Shown here: positions 44,519-53,028 of the stretch, piece after piece
Layout of the letters: each line of letters starts with the position of its first letter
Position numbering within the stretch: the stretch's first letter is position 1
Assembly (NCBI RefSeq): GCF_004134775.1
Contig: NZ_SDOZ01000002.1
Span: 842,005 to 906,004 of the forward strand
Direction of reading: 5' to 3'
Origin: Candidatus Borkfalkia ceftriaxoniphila
GTDB lineage: Bacteria > Bacillota > Clostridia > Christensenellales > Borkfalkiaceae
DNA: 64,000 nt
The notes under the pieces: generated by a model
Databases searched by the model: none
What the model saw: the letters and a program-made list of their open reading frames with translations, nothing else
What the model was told of the DNA's origin: nothing
Made by a program: the position numbers and the translations under genes

Positions 44519-47500
44519 TTATGCTTTTGTAACCTCAACTTTGACGGTTAAATTTTTACAGCACCAATTATCCGATCCACGACCGTGGGCCCCGTATCTC
44601 AAAGAAAGAGTCCCGGAATTTAAATCGGATAATTTTAGCCCGACGTTAAATTTATAATGAGCATAATTCCCGTCCTTTTTTGTTCCGCCGTGTTCCAATT
44701 CCTGTTCCCACAAAGTTTTACTGCCATTACAAATATAAATTTCCTGATATCCGTCATCTAATTCTTTAATATCCATTTCAATATAGATATATAAGTTTGT
44801 AAACCCGGCACCGATCAGCGATGAATAATTGATGTTAAATTTCGATAACGATATGTCATCACTTTTATTATCTTCTTTCGCAGCGTCCGTAATCGTGAAC
44901 TCTTCATTCCGGCGCACAATCGTTGTACTTTGGACGACATACCAAATCACGCTTAATTCGGCATCACCTGCCCCAAAAGCATATTCGCCACCGAAAGCAT
45001 AATCAGTATATATATAAGGCCTTGAATTGAAATCAGGATAAAACCGCCAAACCCCACGATGCATGTATTTTTTAGGTGTAGGCAAATTTATCGTTTCTCC
45101 GATAACACCTTGCAAAGTTTTTGTATCGTTTCCATTTTTTAAGGTTAATGTATACAGTTTGCTCCAAGAAGCATATAAATTCAAATTCCCGATACAGTTA
45201 TCTGTTGTTTCAATTTTCTCCCCCGCAAAATTTTCTGTTTTATACCACCCCATAAAACAATAGCCGTCTTTCGTCGGAATAGCAAATACAAAGCCACTTT
45301 CTACAGTATAAGAAGCCGAGAGCGTATCAAGTGTACCGCCGTTTAAATTATAATAAATTTTATATTCAATTGCTGTCTTATTTAAATAAACAGTGATATC
45401 TTCGGTAAACGGATATGCAAAATTCATCTCTCCTGCCGCATTGATTATACAATCTCCGTTACCTTCCGGTTGCGTATACCATCCTGATATCTTATATCCC
45501 TGTTCTTCCGGAACAAAAATCCCGGACGCGGATTCCCCATATCGAATCTTTACGGTTTCATCATATCCATCAAAATAAATAGTATATTCATTCGCCTGCA
45601 TAACTGGATATAGTATCAACTCGGCATCCCGTTCAGAATTAGGAGTATAATCTTTTGCTACGGTGTCCTTAAAAATTTTTCCGTTCAACGACCATCCTTG
45701 AAACGTATAACCTGTTTTAGTATATGGTACGCTCCGTATATTTTCACCGATATAATATGAATGCTTTGCAATCGTTTGATTATCAGCACTATAGTTTAGA
45801 GTGTAACTTTCTGTTTGATATACAGCATAAACTTCGTATTCCCCGTTATTTACTAAGTTATGAAAACATGCTACTCCGCCCTTAGAATCTTTTAAATAAC
45901 TGTATTTATATCCTGGACGATATAAAGCATTTATTGCCGCATTTCTGATTTCCGCATTCGTTGAATTTCTTAATGAAATCATTTTACAATTCGGACATAG
46001 ATTTTCTTCATAAGCAATACTTTGCTCTATTTCTGATAATCCATCCTTAAACATCCATAATATCTTCTGATTTTGTTCTATGACAACTTGAATTTTATAT
46101 ACTTCTCTTGTCCAATCGGCTTTTACGATTATCGAATTTTCATACGTATAACTGGAAACGGCAGTTCCTTTATTCGTCGTAATTTGCTCGTCATCCATAA
46201 ACCAACCGTTGAATATAAAACCCCGTGTATTTGCAACAGGCAACGTAAAAGTTTTACCATACTCTACTTCAAAAATGAATTTTTGCGTAACCGTTGTCCC
46301 TGATTTTAGTTCAACCACCCCGTTTTCAGAATCCACTTCATCATCCGCAAGATCTATCGTAATTTGGTATTTATCAAAAACCCATCTTGCATAAAAAGTT
46401 TTATTTCCGACTGAACCGACATAGACGGTGGTTACAGCTTGTCCGTCGAATCCAGCATTATCGTACCACCCTAAAAATATACAGCCATTCTTTTGGATAG
46501 AAGGGAGTTGGATACTATCTTCTATTGTGTAATTGATTGAAGCAAGGTTCGTCCCCCCGTTCCCGACAAAATCTATAGAATATTGAATCGGATCCCATTT
46601 TGCATATAGAGTAATATCGGCAAAATTCAGTTCATAAAAATTATTTACATTCACAGGGTCGCCTTCAAAGGATTGCGACGGCCACCACCCGGCAAAATCA
46701 TATCCTGACCTTAATTCCAAGTCCGGAAATGTAATCGATGCATCATTTACGAGTACCTGGGTTGGAATAAACTGACCTGAATTGGACTCATAACCGACGT
46801 TTCTCTCTTTTTGAACTGCGACTGATACAGTTACATCCAAACTCGTGCCCGAAATTAATTTAAAGTATTTGTATCCTGATCCGTGTTCTACGACTAATTC
46901 TGTTTTTCCAGCCCCTATTGCATTGAACTTTGAATCGAGTTCGTAAAGTAAAATATTATTTTCTGAAATTTTCAGGCGAAAATAATAATTTTGATCGGAA
47001 TGAATACGAAAATATTCTTCTGTTGTTTGGTCGAATTTTATATTATTCTGCCCGATTCCGACAACTTGCGGTACAAAATCAACTCGGAAAATGAAATTTC
47101 CTTTCCGTACAGGATCTTCAAACGAAATATTAAAATATCGCTTTTCTCCTTGTTTCAAATAAATCTCAATACTTGCATCATTGCCGATTTTTTTACCGTT
47201 CTGAACGACCAAATCGTCTTCATCGATCTCCGCCAAGTTCGTCAAATACGGCGCATTGACCGTAGAAAAACGGTAGTACCCGTTACGGGGAGCGTTGAAT
47301 TGATATATATTTTTGCCTTGCGGGAGAATCGAAACAATATCCTGCGCTTGTAAAATCTTTTTTTCAGATACCGTGGGAAACGAATAGATTGATTCTTCCC
47401 GGGCTATCTCGTTCCCTTCTCTGTCCCTGATCGTTATATTGAATAAACGATCTATCCTCGCCTGCCAAGCAGGCAAAAATTCGCCTTGCTCATCCTGTGC

Positions 47501-48661
47501 GGAAGTATAACTTAGTTGATAATCGACCGTGAAACTTCCGCCCGGTTGAATATAAACAAAATCATTATCCGAATATTCTCCGTTGTCCGGAATGCACAGC
47601 ATCGAAGTCCCGTATCTTGAAAGATATCCTTTATCGCGAATTTGACCTTCATTGGTAACGTAGTTCGGTACATAAGTAAACTCTCTTCCGATCGCTTCCT
47701 GCGAATCAAGCGTCAGAACTCCGGCTGTTACAAGAAATTCTGCCACGTTTTTGACCGTACCAATTACAGGATGTGATTTTAATAAAGCGTCAAACGCCAC
47801 ATCGAAGGCCGTTTTTAAAACCAACTTCGACTCGTCGCGAAATATATGGTCATTTGCATTGTAGATCATTGCATTATACGACGCGTCTGTCATTGTTATG
47901 AATCGGCCTTTATCCTGAATCGCCTTATAACCCGGATCCGACTCATTTAAATGTTGTTCATTGCGAATATTGATCGAATTTATAATATCGCTGACATAAT
48001 ATTTAGTACTTTCAGCATATCGGACATGGATATTCCCCGCCCCGATTACATATAACTGAGGGAGCGGCATAACCACGTCTAAATTTTCCGATTCGATCAA
48101 AAAACCGCCTTCATATCCCCCGTTTGTCAAGGCATAAACATATTCTCTTTGAAATAAGACCGTTATGTTAAAATAAGCATGATCTTTGGTGTCGGGCATA
48201 TTTATGTCGTTGTATAAATCAAAAACGATCAGATTACTGTAACAATGCGTCTTGCGATTTAATGTTTCGATAAAAAAACCATACTCTTTTCCGATATGTA
48301 AAGTTTTATTCTCGTAGACAAACAAATTTTTCGGGACTATTTTTACAATTGGATCGTCTTCTGCGGCTGTCAAAGAAAAACGTTCGATCGCAGGCTTCCA
48401 TATTGTTTCGCAATTACTATTAAATAAATCGCTCTGCCGGATATCTTCTAAATGCAGCGAATCCGCATAATCCTGCACCTGACATTCGTCTAAAACGCCG
48501 TCACGGTCGCGATCGAAATAAAAATAGTCATCTTTTGTATATTCATCCATCTCACTTTGGGCAACCGCTGCTTGTTCTTCCGCCTGTACAAAACTGAACA
48601 ACCCAAACAATAATGTACTGCAACAAACGAGTGTTAAGATGAAACCAATTACTTTTTTCAT
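44519..48661 (-). CDS. giant surface protein with calcium-type motif and InlB-like repeats
   Basis: 1380 residues from ATG 48661, which follows GAGGAAA; an upstream ATG overlaps the preceding stop. After the signal peptide, YFYFDRDRDGVLDECQVQDY has the DxDxDG pattern of an EF-hand/dockerin loop. A domain of about 550 residues with sugar-binding-like lines follows. Then come at least seven Listeria/Bacteroides-type repeats: SGYDFAGWWPSQSFEGDPV, GCIFLGWYDNAGFDGQAV, GFIFNGWFMDDEQI, GYKISGWYTQPEGNGD, GYCFMGWYKTENFAGEKI. A final domain with WCCKNLTVKVEVTKA ends without membrane anchor. The likely role is adhesion or biofilm matrix. Confidence 0.65.
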   Translation of the reverse strand: MKKVIGFILTLVCCSTLLFGLFSFVQAEEQAAVAQSEMDEYTKDDYFYFDRDRDGVLDECQVQDYADSLHLEDIRQSDLFNSNCETIWKPAIERFSLTAAEDDPIVKIVPKNLFVYENKTLHIGKEYGFFIETLNRKTHCYSNLIVFDLYNDINMPDTKDHAYFNITVLFQREYVYALTNGGYEGGFLIESENLDVVMPLPQLYVIGAGNIHVRYAESTKYYVSDIINSINIRNEQHLNESDPGYKAIQDKGRFITMTDASYNAMIYNANDHIFRDESKLVLKTAFDVAFDALLKSHPVIGTVKNVAEFLVTAGVLTLDSQEAIGREFTYVPNYVTNEGQIRDKGYLSRYGTSMLCIPDNGEYSDNDFVYIQPGGSFTVDYQLSYTSAQDEQGEFLPAWQARIDRLFNITIRDREGNEIAREESIYSFPTVSEKKILQAQDIVSILPQGKNIYQFNAPRNGYYRFSTVNAPYLTNLAEIDEDDLVVQNGKKIGNDASIEIYLKQGEKRYFNISFEDPVRKGNFIFRVDFVPQVVGIGQNNIKFDQTTEEYFRIHSDQNYYFRLKISENNILLYELDSKFNAIGAGKTELVVEHGSGYKYFKLISGTSLDVTVSVAVQKERNVGYESNSGQFIPTQVLVNDASITFPDLELRSGYDFAGWWPSQSFEGDPVNVNNFYELNFADITLYAKWDPIQYSIDFVGNGGTNLASINYTIEDSIQLPSIQKNGCIFLGWYDNAGFDGQAVTTVYVGSVGNKTFYARWVFDKYQITIDLADDEVDSENGVVELKSGTTVTQKFIFEVEYGKTFTLPVANTRGFIFNGWFMDDEQITTNKGTAVSSYTYENSIIVKADWTREVYKIQVVIEQNQKILWMFKDGLSEIEQSIAYEENLCPNCKMISLRNSTNAEIRNAAINALYRPGYKYSYLKDSKGGVACFHNLVNNGEYEVYAVYQTESYTLNYSADNQTIAKHSYYIGENIRSVPYTKTGYTFQGWSLNGKIFKDTVAKDYTPNSERDAELILYPVMQANEYTIYFDGYDETVKIRYGESASGIFVPEEQGYKISGWYTQPEGNGDCIINAAGEMNFAYPFTEDITVYLNKTAIEYKIYYNLNGGTLDTLSASYTVESGFVFAIPTKDGYCFMGWYKTENFAGEKIETTDNCIGNLNLYASWSKLYTLTLKNGNDTKTLQGVIGETINLPTPKKYMHRGVWRFYPDFNSRPYIYTDYAFGGEYAFGAGDAELSVIWYVVQSTTIVRRNEEFTITDAAKEDNKSDDISLSKFNINYSSLIGAGFTNLYIYIEMDIKELDDGYQEIYICNGSKTLWEQELEHGGTKKDGNYAHYKFNVGLKLSDLNSGTLSLRYGAHGRGSDNWCCKNLTVKVEVTKA

Positions 48662-48675
48662 ATGTAATTTCCTCT

Positions 48676-49116
48676 TCATATAATTTCTATATCTACTCTC
48701 ACAGTGTAATTCAACATAAAGTAACGCGATAGTTGATAATTATCATTATTATCTCTGTTAAATCGATAATGTAAAGTATATCTCCCCTTCTGAATCGGCA
48801 ATGATAATGCTTGACTGCCTTTCATAACGCCTACCGATACGTTGCTTCGCCATCTTAATTCTTCATTTTTTGGAAATAACGGAGTTCCGAATCTTTCACC
48901 GTTTTTCAACGAAATTGCGTTAAATATTTTCGGTTCGCCATCATACTCAAAGGAATAGGTTCTATCTGCAATATCACCCTTCCCTATCTCATTCATATCG
49001 TCGTCCACCAGAATAATTTCATACACATCTTCTTTTTCGGTTTTACAGCCGACAAACATATTTATTGTACTGAACGCAAATATTACAACCAAAATAATTA
49101 TCGTAATTTTTTTCAT
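48676..49116 (-). CDS. small lipoprotein
   Basis: 146 residues, GGAGG before ATG 49116. The signal peptide ends MFVGC (lipoprotein). The mature part, EIILVDDDMNEIGKGDIADRTYSFEY, is a single beta-rich domain. It is coupled to the giant surface protein gene and may help anchor or fold it (inference). Confidence 0.65.
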   Translation of the reverse strand: MKKITIIILVVIFAFSTINMFVGCKTEKEDVYEIILVDDDMNEIGKGDIADRTYSFEYDGEPKIFNAISLKNGERFGTPLFPKNEELRWRSNVSVGVMKGSQALSLPIQKGRYTLHYRFNRDNNDNYQLSRYFMLNYTVRVDIEII

Positions 49117-49323
49117 ATTTTCCTCCTTAAACTAAGTTTTAATAATTTAATTTTACATTATTATTCCCTCCTTGTAAAGTACTCCTGTAATATATACTTG
49201 ATATCTTAACTGAAGTTTCCAATAAAATGAATTTTAATTCTCAAACTTGTTTGAAATACTACCAAAGCGATGTCCATAATGCCCCGTGGCTTGTTTAATA
49301 CAAGAATAATATTTCAAACATTC
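49117..49323. other. AT-rich gap with an 11-bp inverted repeat
   Basis: TGTTTGAAATA at 49248-49258 and its complement TATTTCAAACA at 49310-49320 flank a 51-bp spacer just before block R2. No gene is seen. Confidence 0.5.
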
Positions 49324-49325
49324 CC

Positions 49326-49350
49326 AAGGGGGGCATAAGGCTCCCTTTTT
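49326..49350 (+). terminator. orphan terminator copy at the head of block R2
   Basis: GGGGGGC, ATAA, GGCTCCC and T7. It is nearly identical to the terminator at 24349 but no plus-strand gene ends here. Confidence 0.65.
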
Positions 49351-49411
49351 TTATGTCCCTGAACACACTAAATCGCGGGTAAAGTCCGAGTTAAGGTAGG
49401 TATGTGACGAT

Positions 49412-49522
49412 GGGACGCGTGCTTGTCTTGATACAAGTACGGCGGCTACGCTGACGAGGCGGCAGAGCCGCCTCGTCACCCGCTCGCTGCGCTCGCGGGC
49501 GCCGAAGACAAGCACACGTCCC
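49412..49522. repeat. three-way hairpin structure beside rep (candidate origin or packaging signal)
   Basis: An 18-bp inverted repeat with one mismatch (49412-49429 against 49505-49522; core GTGCTTGTCTT / AAGACAAGCAC) encloses a perfect 11-bp hairpin (GACGAGGCGGC, AGA, GCCGCCTCGTC at 49453-49477) and a second hairpin (CCCGC...GCGGG at 49479-49499). The fold resembles single-strand or double-strand origins of rolling-circle replicons and packaging signals of filamentous phages. No gene lies in 49561-49694. Confidence 0.65.
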
Positions 49523-49694
49523 CGCAGCACAACCGAAATCAATACGAAAATACGAAGCGCGCCGGGCGGGGCGTTTGCGCTAAACCGCTTGCAAATGCCC
49601 CGCGCATTCCGTGCGCGCGCTTTTCGTTTTTACGACGTATTTTTTATCTTGCCTTGTTCTTTTAGCGCCTCTTGTCCTTGTCTTGTGTTTCGCC

Positions 49695-50738
49695 TCAATT
49701 CGCTTTCGGCATTTTTGCGATCGTTTCCTTGCTCACCTGTCCTATGTACTCTCCCTCGTCCCAACAGCCGAAATCGTCGAACAATAGCAATTTCTGATCT
49801 TCCATACCTACCGTGCATACGATATCCTCGTCCATTATATCCGTTATAAAATACTGCGGCATGCCTTTGGAATATACGATCTTTTCTTCGCTCTTTTCCA
49901 TATACTTCATAATATATGCCAGCGCTTCCCCAACGCGGGCGTTATCCTCTATCTTTTCAAAATCATTCCGTCCGAACTTCTCCAAAAAATAAGTATTCTG
50001 ATTCGTCGTCTGCCGACGGTGATTTTTAAAATTATAATCCTTTACCTGTATAAAATATCCCGGCATCATTCCTTGCGGTATATCGAATACGCCGTGGAAA
50101 TGCAGACGTTTTTTTTCGGGAGATCGTTCCCATACCCCGATATACTTCCAACCCTTGCGGCTGCTCAGCAAACTCAGACAATTCCGCATCTTCTTTCGGA
50201 AACTGTACTCCGTATGCTTTTTATCGTCGAACGTAAAAGTGACAAAATAATCGAAATTTTGCAAATTCGCTTTCCGCGTCATTCGGATGCGGCGGGCGAT
50301 CAGATTCTTTCTCTTACGTTCAAAATTCAATTCTACAAACAACCGAGCCTCTTCGTCGCTTTTGAAATACGCACGCATACCCGCATAAACAGCCTGACGT
50401 CTCCGACTTTTCGGCTCAAACAGATGTTTCTTATACAACGCCTCGAACAACTCTTTGCGCGGCGGAGAAACCTCCGTTTGCCCCTTTGCCGCCGTTTCTG
50501 ACTTCGGCTTGGGAACTGCCTCGGTACTCTTTTCAACTACTTGCGCCTTGTTTTCGGCGTCAAACATATTCATCTGTACGCCGCCGTCAAACGGTGTAGT
50601 TTCCTCTTCCAACTCTTCCATCACGGGAACCTGCCGCTTTATTTTTACGCCTTTTTTCAAGCGTTTTTTCCGCGGCGTGTGCGGGATCGCTATATAGTGG
50701 CTCCCGTCGGAATATACTTTTGCCTTCGAATACGGCAT
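49695..50738 (-). CDS. HUH-endonuclease replication initiator
   Basis: 347 residues. ATG 50738 has AAGGAG 9 bp upstream. The first 150 residues are basic and disordered, with no known motif. The catalytic core follows: motif I FVTFTFDD (165-172), motif II with the metal-binding HxH (H213, H215 in RLHFHGVFD), and motif III YIMKY with Tyr275 and Lys278. These are the signatures of single-tyrosine HUH Rep proteins that nick one strand for rolling-circle replication. It is the last gene of the module and lies next to the structured block R2, a likely nick site region. Confidence 0.85.
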   Translation of the reverse strand: MPYSKAKVYSDGSHYIAIPHTPRKKRLKKGVKIKRQVPVMEELEEETTPFDGGVQMNMFDAENKAQVVEKSTEAVPKPKSETAAKGQTEVSPPRKELFEALYKKHLFEPKSRRRQAVYAGMRAYFKSDEEARLFVELNFERKRKNLIARRIRMTRKANLQNFDYFVTFTFDDKKHTEYSFRKKMRNCLSLLSSRKGWKYIGVWERSPEKKRLHFHGVFDIPQGMMPGYFIQVKDYNFKNHRRQTTNQNTYFLEKFGRNDFEKIEDNARVGEALAYIMKYMEKSEEKIVYSKGMPQYFITDIMDEDIVCTVGMEDQKLLLFDDFGCWDEGEYIGQVSKETIAKMPKAN

Positions 50739-50768
50739 TAAAATTATCTCCTTCATCGTTTTTTGTAT

Positions 50769-50808
50769 GCCTATAAAGCCCAGAGGCAACCCTCTCGGCT
50801 TTATAGGC
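50769..50808. other. perfect long hairpin between ATPase and rep
   Basis: GCCTATAAAGCC (50769-50780) pairs with GGCTTTATAGGC (50797-50808), and CAGAGG with CCTCTC inside. Seven T follow on the plus strand only, so as a terminator it would act against plus-strand transcription. On the minus strand it may limit read-through into rep or act as a signal in single-stranded DNA. Confidence 0.75.
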
Positions 50809-50813
50809 TTTTT

Positions 50814-52919
50814 TTATGCGCCGTTGTCCTTATACAGCGCGTTCATAAAATAACTGTTCTGACTTTTCAATTCCTCTACGCTCGCTTTTTCCGTCGCATA
50901 CTCGATATAATCCATCAATCCGACCTTGCTTTTCTTTGCCATGTCATTAAAATAATCACTGAAACAATCCGTTGAAAACCTGTTCGCATAAATCTTTGCG
51001 TTCATTAAATAATACTTTTTATTCTCTGTCTTTCCGTCCATCGTGCCGCGCTCTTTCTCTATCTTCAATATGCAATACCCGTAACGGTTATAAACCCGCG
51101 CATTCCTTCTCCAAAGCCATGCCGTTACGCTTTTGAGGACGTGTACCAAAAGCGTGTTGTCGCCCCTGCGGAAACGGAAATCCTCGTACAGCCGCATAAA
51201 TCGCCCAAACGCCCATTCAGATATCATTTCCTCTATCGAATACAGCGGCAGCGTAAGCCTCTGTTCTCCGGATGAAATAATATGTAACACCTCGCTCAAA
51301 TCCCTTGCGTCCGCGCCCCAACTTTCCGGCCGTTGTTCGTCCGTGAATACCTTGATGAACGGGAAATGATCCACCGTTGCGCTATGCCTGCACATTTTCA
51401 GCCAGGCGTTGAACAGATCGTTTTTCTGGTTCGCCCCGTCCGTGCCTTTCTTCACTTCTTTCAGTTCCAGATTATTCCCGCGTTCCTTGCCGATCTCCGT
51501 TATATTTACTATCCCGAACTCGAAACTGCCCGCTTTCGGATTGTTTTCCATAACTTTCTTGCCCAGCCTCAACACGTCGAAATCCAATATGTGGGAATGC
51601 CTGTCCGTTTCCCTGTTCTGTTCGGGAAAGAAGTCCATAATCCATAGCGGGAAATTGCCGGTATCTATAAAGGCGTTGTCCGTACGTATGGAATAATTAG
51701 ATATAATGAGACTGCTCTGGATCACATATATAAAATAAGCCTGCGCATACGTTTCCAATACGTCAAACAAACCGCTCGTTTTCAGTCCGTCGTTGTATTC
51801 GTAACCGTATCTGTCGGCGTCGTACCCGTAGAGTTGACGTTCCGCATTCCCATGGCTTTCAAACCTTTGCTGCTTTAACCTTATCCAGTCTTTTATAGAG
51901 GCAAGATTGTACACCGTGCCGTGTTCCATGCACTTTTGCAGTTCTTTTTCAAAGCATATCCACGGGAAATGCGGGAATTTCAAATCGTTGTCCTGCAAAA
52001 TTTTCAAGGCTTTCTGGCGGAACATGACCTCTTGTGAGAGCGCCATATCTGTGATAAGCGTCGTTTTCTTTTTTCCCATCGAGCCGCACGCCATGCTCAC
52101 GATCGGCAGTTCGTTGATGAAACCGCAGTTACGTGCCTCGAAATGCCGCAGCCTTCGTTTCGCAGTACGTTCCCGCATTTTCCCGAACCCGATCAACGCG
52201 GCTATGGCGATGCTCCACCACGGGAAATGTTTGATAATGACTTGCAGATCTATGAGCAGTTTATTGACCTGTATATAGACCGTTACAATATCGAAGGACA
52301 CGACAAACCACAGATAATAGGCTATAAACTCCGTGACTATGGTTACAAGGTTCAGATGCAACGCCCATGCCGCCAGCCAGCAACCCAACACCGCTCTGTG
52401 TTCACGGATAAACTCTCGGAAAGAAACGACCGTCCTCTTCACGGGCTGGTATGCGTACTTTGTTACTGTTTTAAATACTTTGAGCGGAACGGTATCCCTG
52501 CCGTGCTTTCGGTTGCCTTTTTGATACAGTTTTCGTATCATAAACACGAACGCTGCAATGCACGGCAAAGCGAGCATGAGTACCTTTGCCGCCGTTCCCA
52601 AAAACGCGGCGACTGATTTCCCCCAACCCGCGAAAGTCTCCGCATTCAACAACAAAGAAAAATAATTCGCCGCGCCTTCTTTGAACTCTCCGAAATTCTT
52701 AGGCAAGACCGTCCCCCACGAAAACACTTCCGAATATCCGTTGACCGTAGCCGTGATACTGTGTTGTATTCTGAACAACTCGCAGAAATAATACGCTGCG
52801 GAATTACCCAAATCGCGCAGGCTTTCCCATAACCGCAGATATGAGTCCGAAAACACAAATACGCCGAGCAGCACCATGACTGCGGATATGGCGGCTGTAA
52901 TGATGATATTCCTACGCAT
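50814..52919 (-). CDS. membrane P-loop ATPase, FtsK/Zot-like, with degenerate Walker A
   Basis: 701 residues. The N-terminal 250 contain about four to five membrane segments (6-24, 102-128, 176-212, 234-246). Then comes the ATPase domain: Walker A-like GSMGKKKTT at 279-287 (second Gly replaced by Lys), a Walker B-like strand FGIVNITEIG at 468-477, and a sensor line RHSATVDHFPFIKVFTDEQRPESW with Arg539, typical of the HerA/FtsK/Zot class. These ATPases pump DNA or assemble filamentous phage. Membrane parts come before the ATPase, as in FtsK/TcpA; in phage pI/Zot they come after. Which one it is stays open. Confidence 0.65.
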   Translation of the reverse strand: MRRNIIITAAISAVMVLLGVFVFSDSYLRLWESLRDLGNSAAYYFCELFRIQHSITATVNGYSEVFSWGTVLPKNFGEFKEGAANYFSLLLNAETFAGWGKSVAAFLGTAAKVLMLALPCIAAFVFMIRKLYQKGNRKHGRDTVPLKVFKTVTKYAYQPVKRTVVSFREFIREHRAVLGCWLAAWALHLNLVTIVTEFIAYYLWFVVSFDIVTVYIQVNKLLIDLQVIIKHFPWWSIAIAALIGFGKMRERTAKRRLRHFEARNCGFINELPIVSMACGSMGKKKTTLITDMALSQEVMFRQKALKILQDNDLKFPHFPWICFEKELQKCMEHGTVYNLASIKDWIRLKQQRFESHGNAERQLYGYDADRYGYEYNDGLKTSGLFDVLETYAQAYFIYVIQSSLIISNYSIRTDNAFIDTGNFPLWIMDFFPEQNRETDRHSHILDFDVLRLGKKVMENNPKAGSFEFGIVNITEIGKERGNNLELKEVKKGTDGANQKNDLFNAWLKMCRHSATVDHFPFIKVFTDEQRPESWGADARDLSEVLHIISSGEQRLTLPLYSIEEMISEWAFGRFMRLYEDFRFRRGDNTLLVHVLKSVTAWLWRRNARVYNRYGYCILKIEKERGTMDGKTENKKYYLMNAKIYANRFSTDCFSDYFNDMAKKSKVGLMDYIEYATEKASVEELKSQNSYFMNALYKDNGA

Positions 52920-53013
52920 CGGCTTGTCCTCCTGTATAGATCAGATAACTGATAATCAATACGGTTATTATAATGATAACGACCGCCAATATCCTTTTTA
53001 TCTTCTTTTTCAT
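52912..53013 (-). CDS. 33-residue single-helix membrane protein
   Basis: ATG 53013 lies 5 bp after GGAGG. The product begins MKKKIKRILAVVIIIITVLI and ends with a short tail IYTGGQADA: a basic N-terminus and one hydrophobic helix. Its stop overlaps the ATPase start codon, and its end holds the GGAGG used by the ATPase gene. Size and position between the surface protein and the ATPase recall small structural subunits of filamentous phages (for example the 32-33 residue pVII/pIX of Ff). Confidence 0.7.
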   Translation of the reverse strand: MKKKIKRILAVVIIIITVLIISYLIYTGGQADA

Positions 53014-53028
53014 ATTTCCTCCGCTTTC

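Larger units (their letters stand above)
49324..49560. repeat. non-coding block R2, related to R1 at 24349-24535
   Basis: Starts with the terminator hairpin and continues with the shared line GCGTGCTTGT, TACGGCGGCTACG, GGCAGAG, CGAAG and CACAACCGAAA. It is longer than R1 because it holds the hairpins at 49453-49500. Confidence 0.55.

Noticed and set aside
49351..49542. Minus-strand frame through block R2
   Set aside because: The translation follows hairpin arms (Arg/Ser/Val-rich), has no ribosome site and no family; the DNA structure explains it better.
49695..50738. Reading the Rep protein as a conjugative relaxase (MobT type) and the whole module as an ICE
   Set aside because: Not excluded, but no VirB4-like ATPase, TcpE-like or lytic transglycosylase gene is present, so a conjugation apparatus is not supported in the window.
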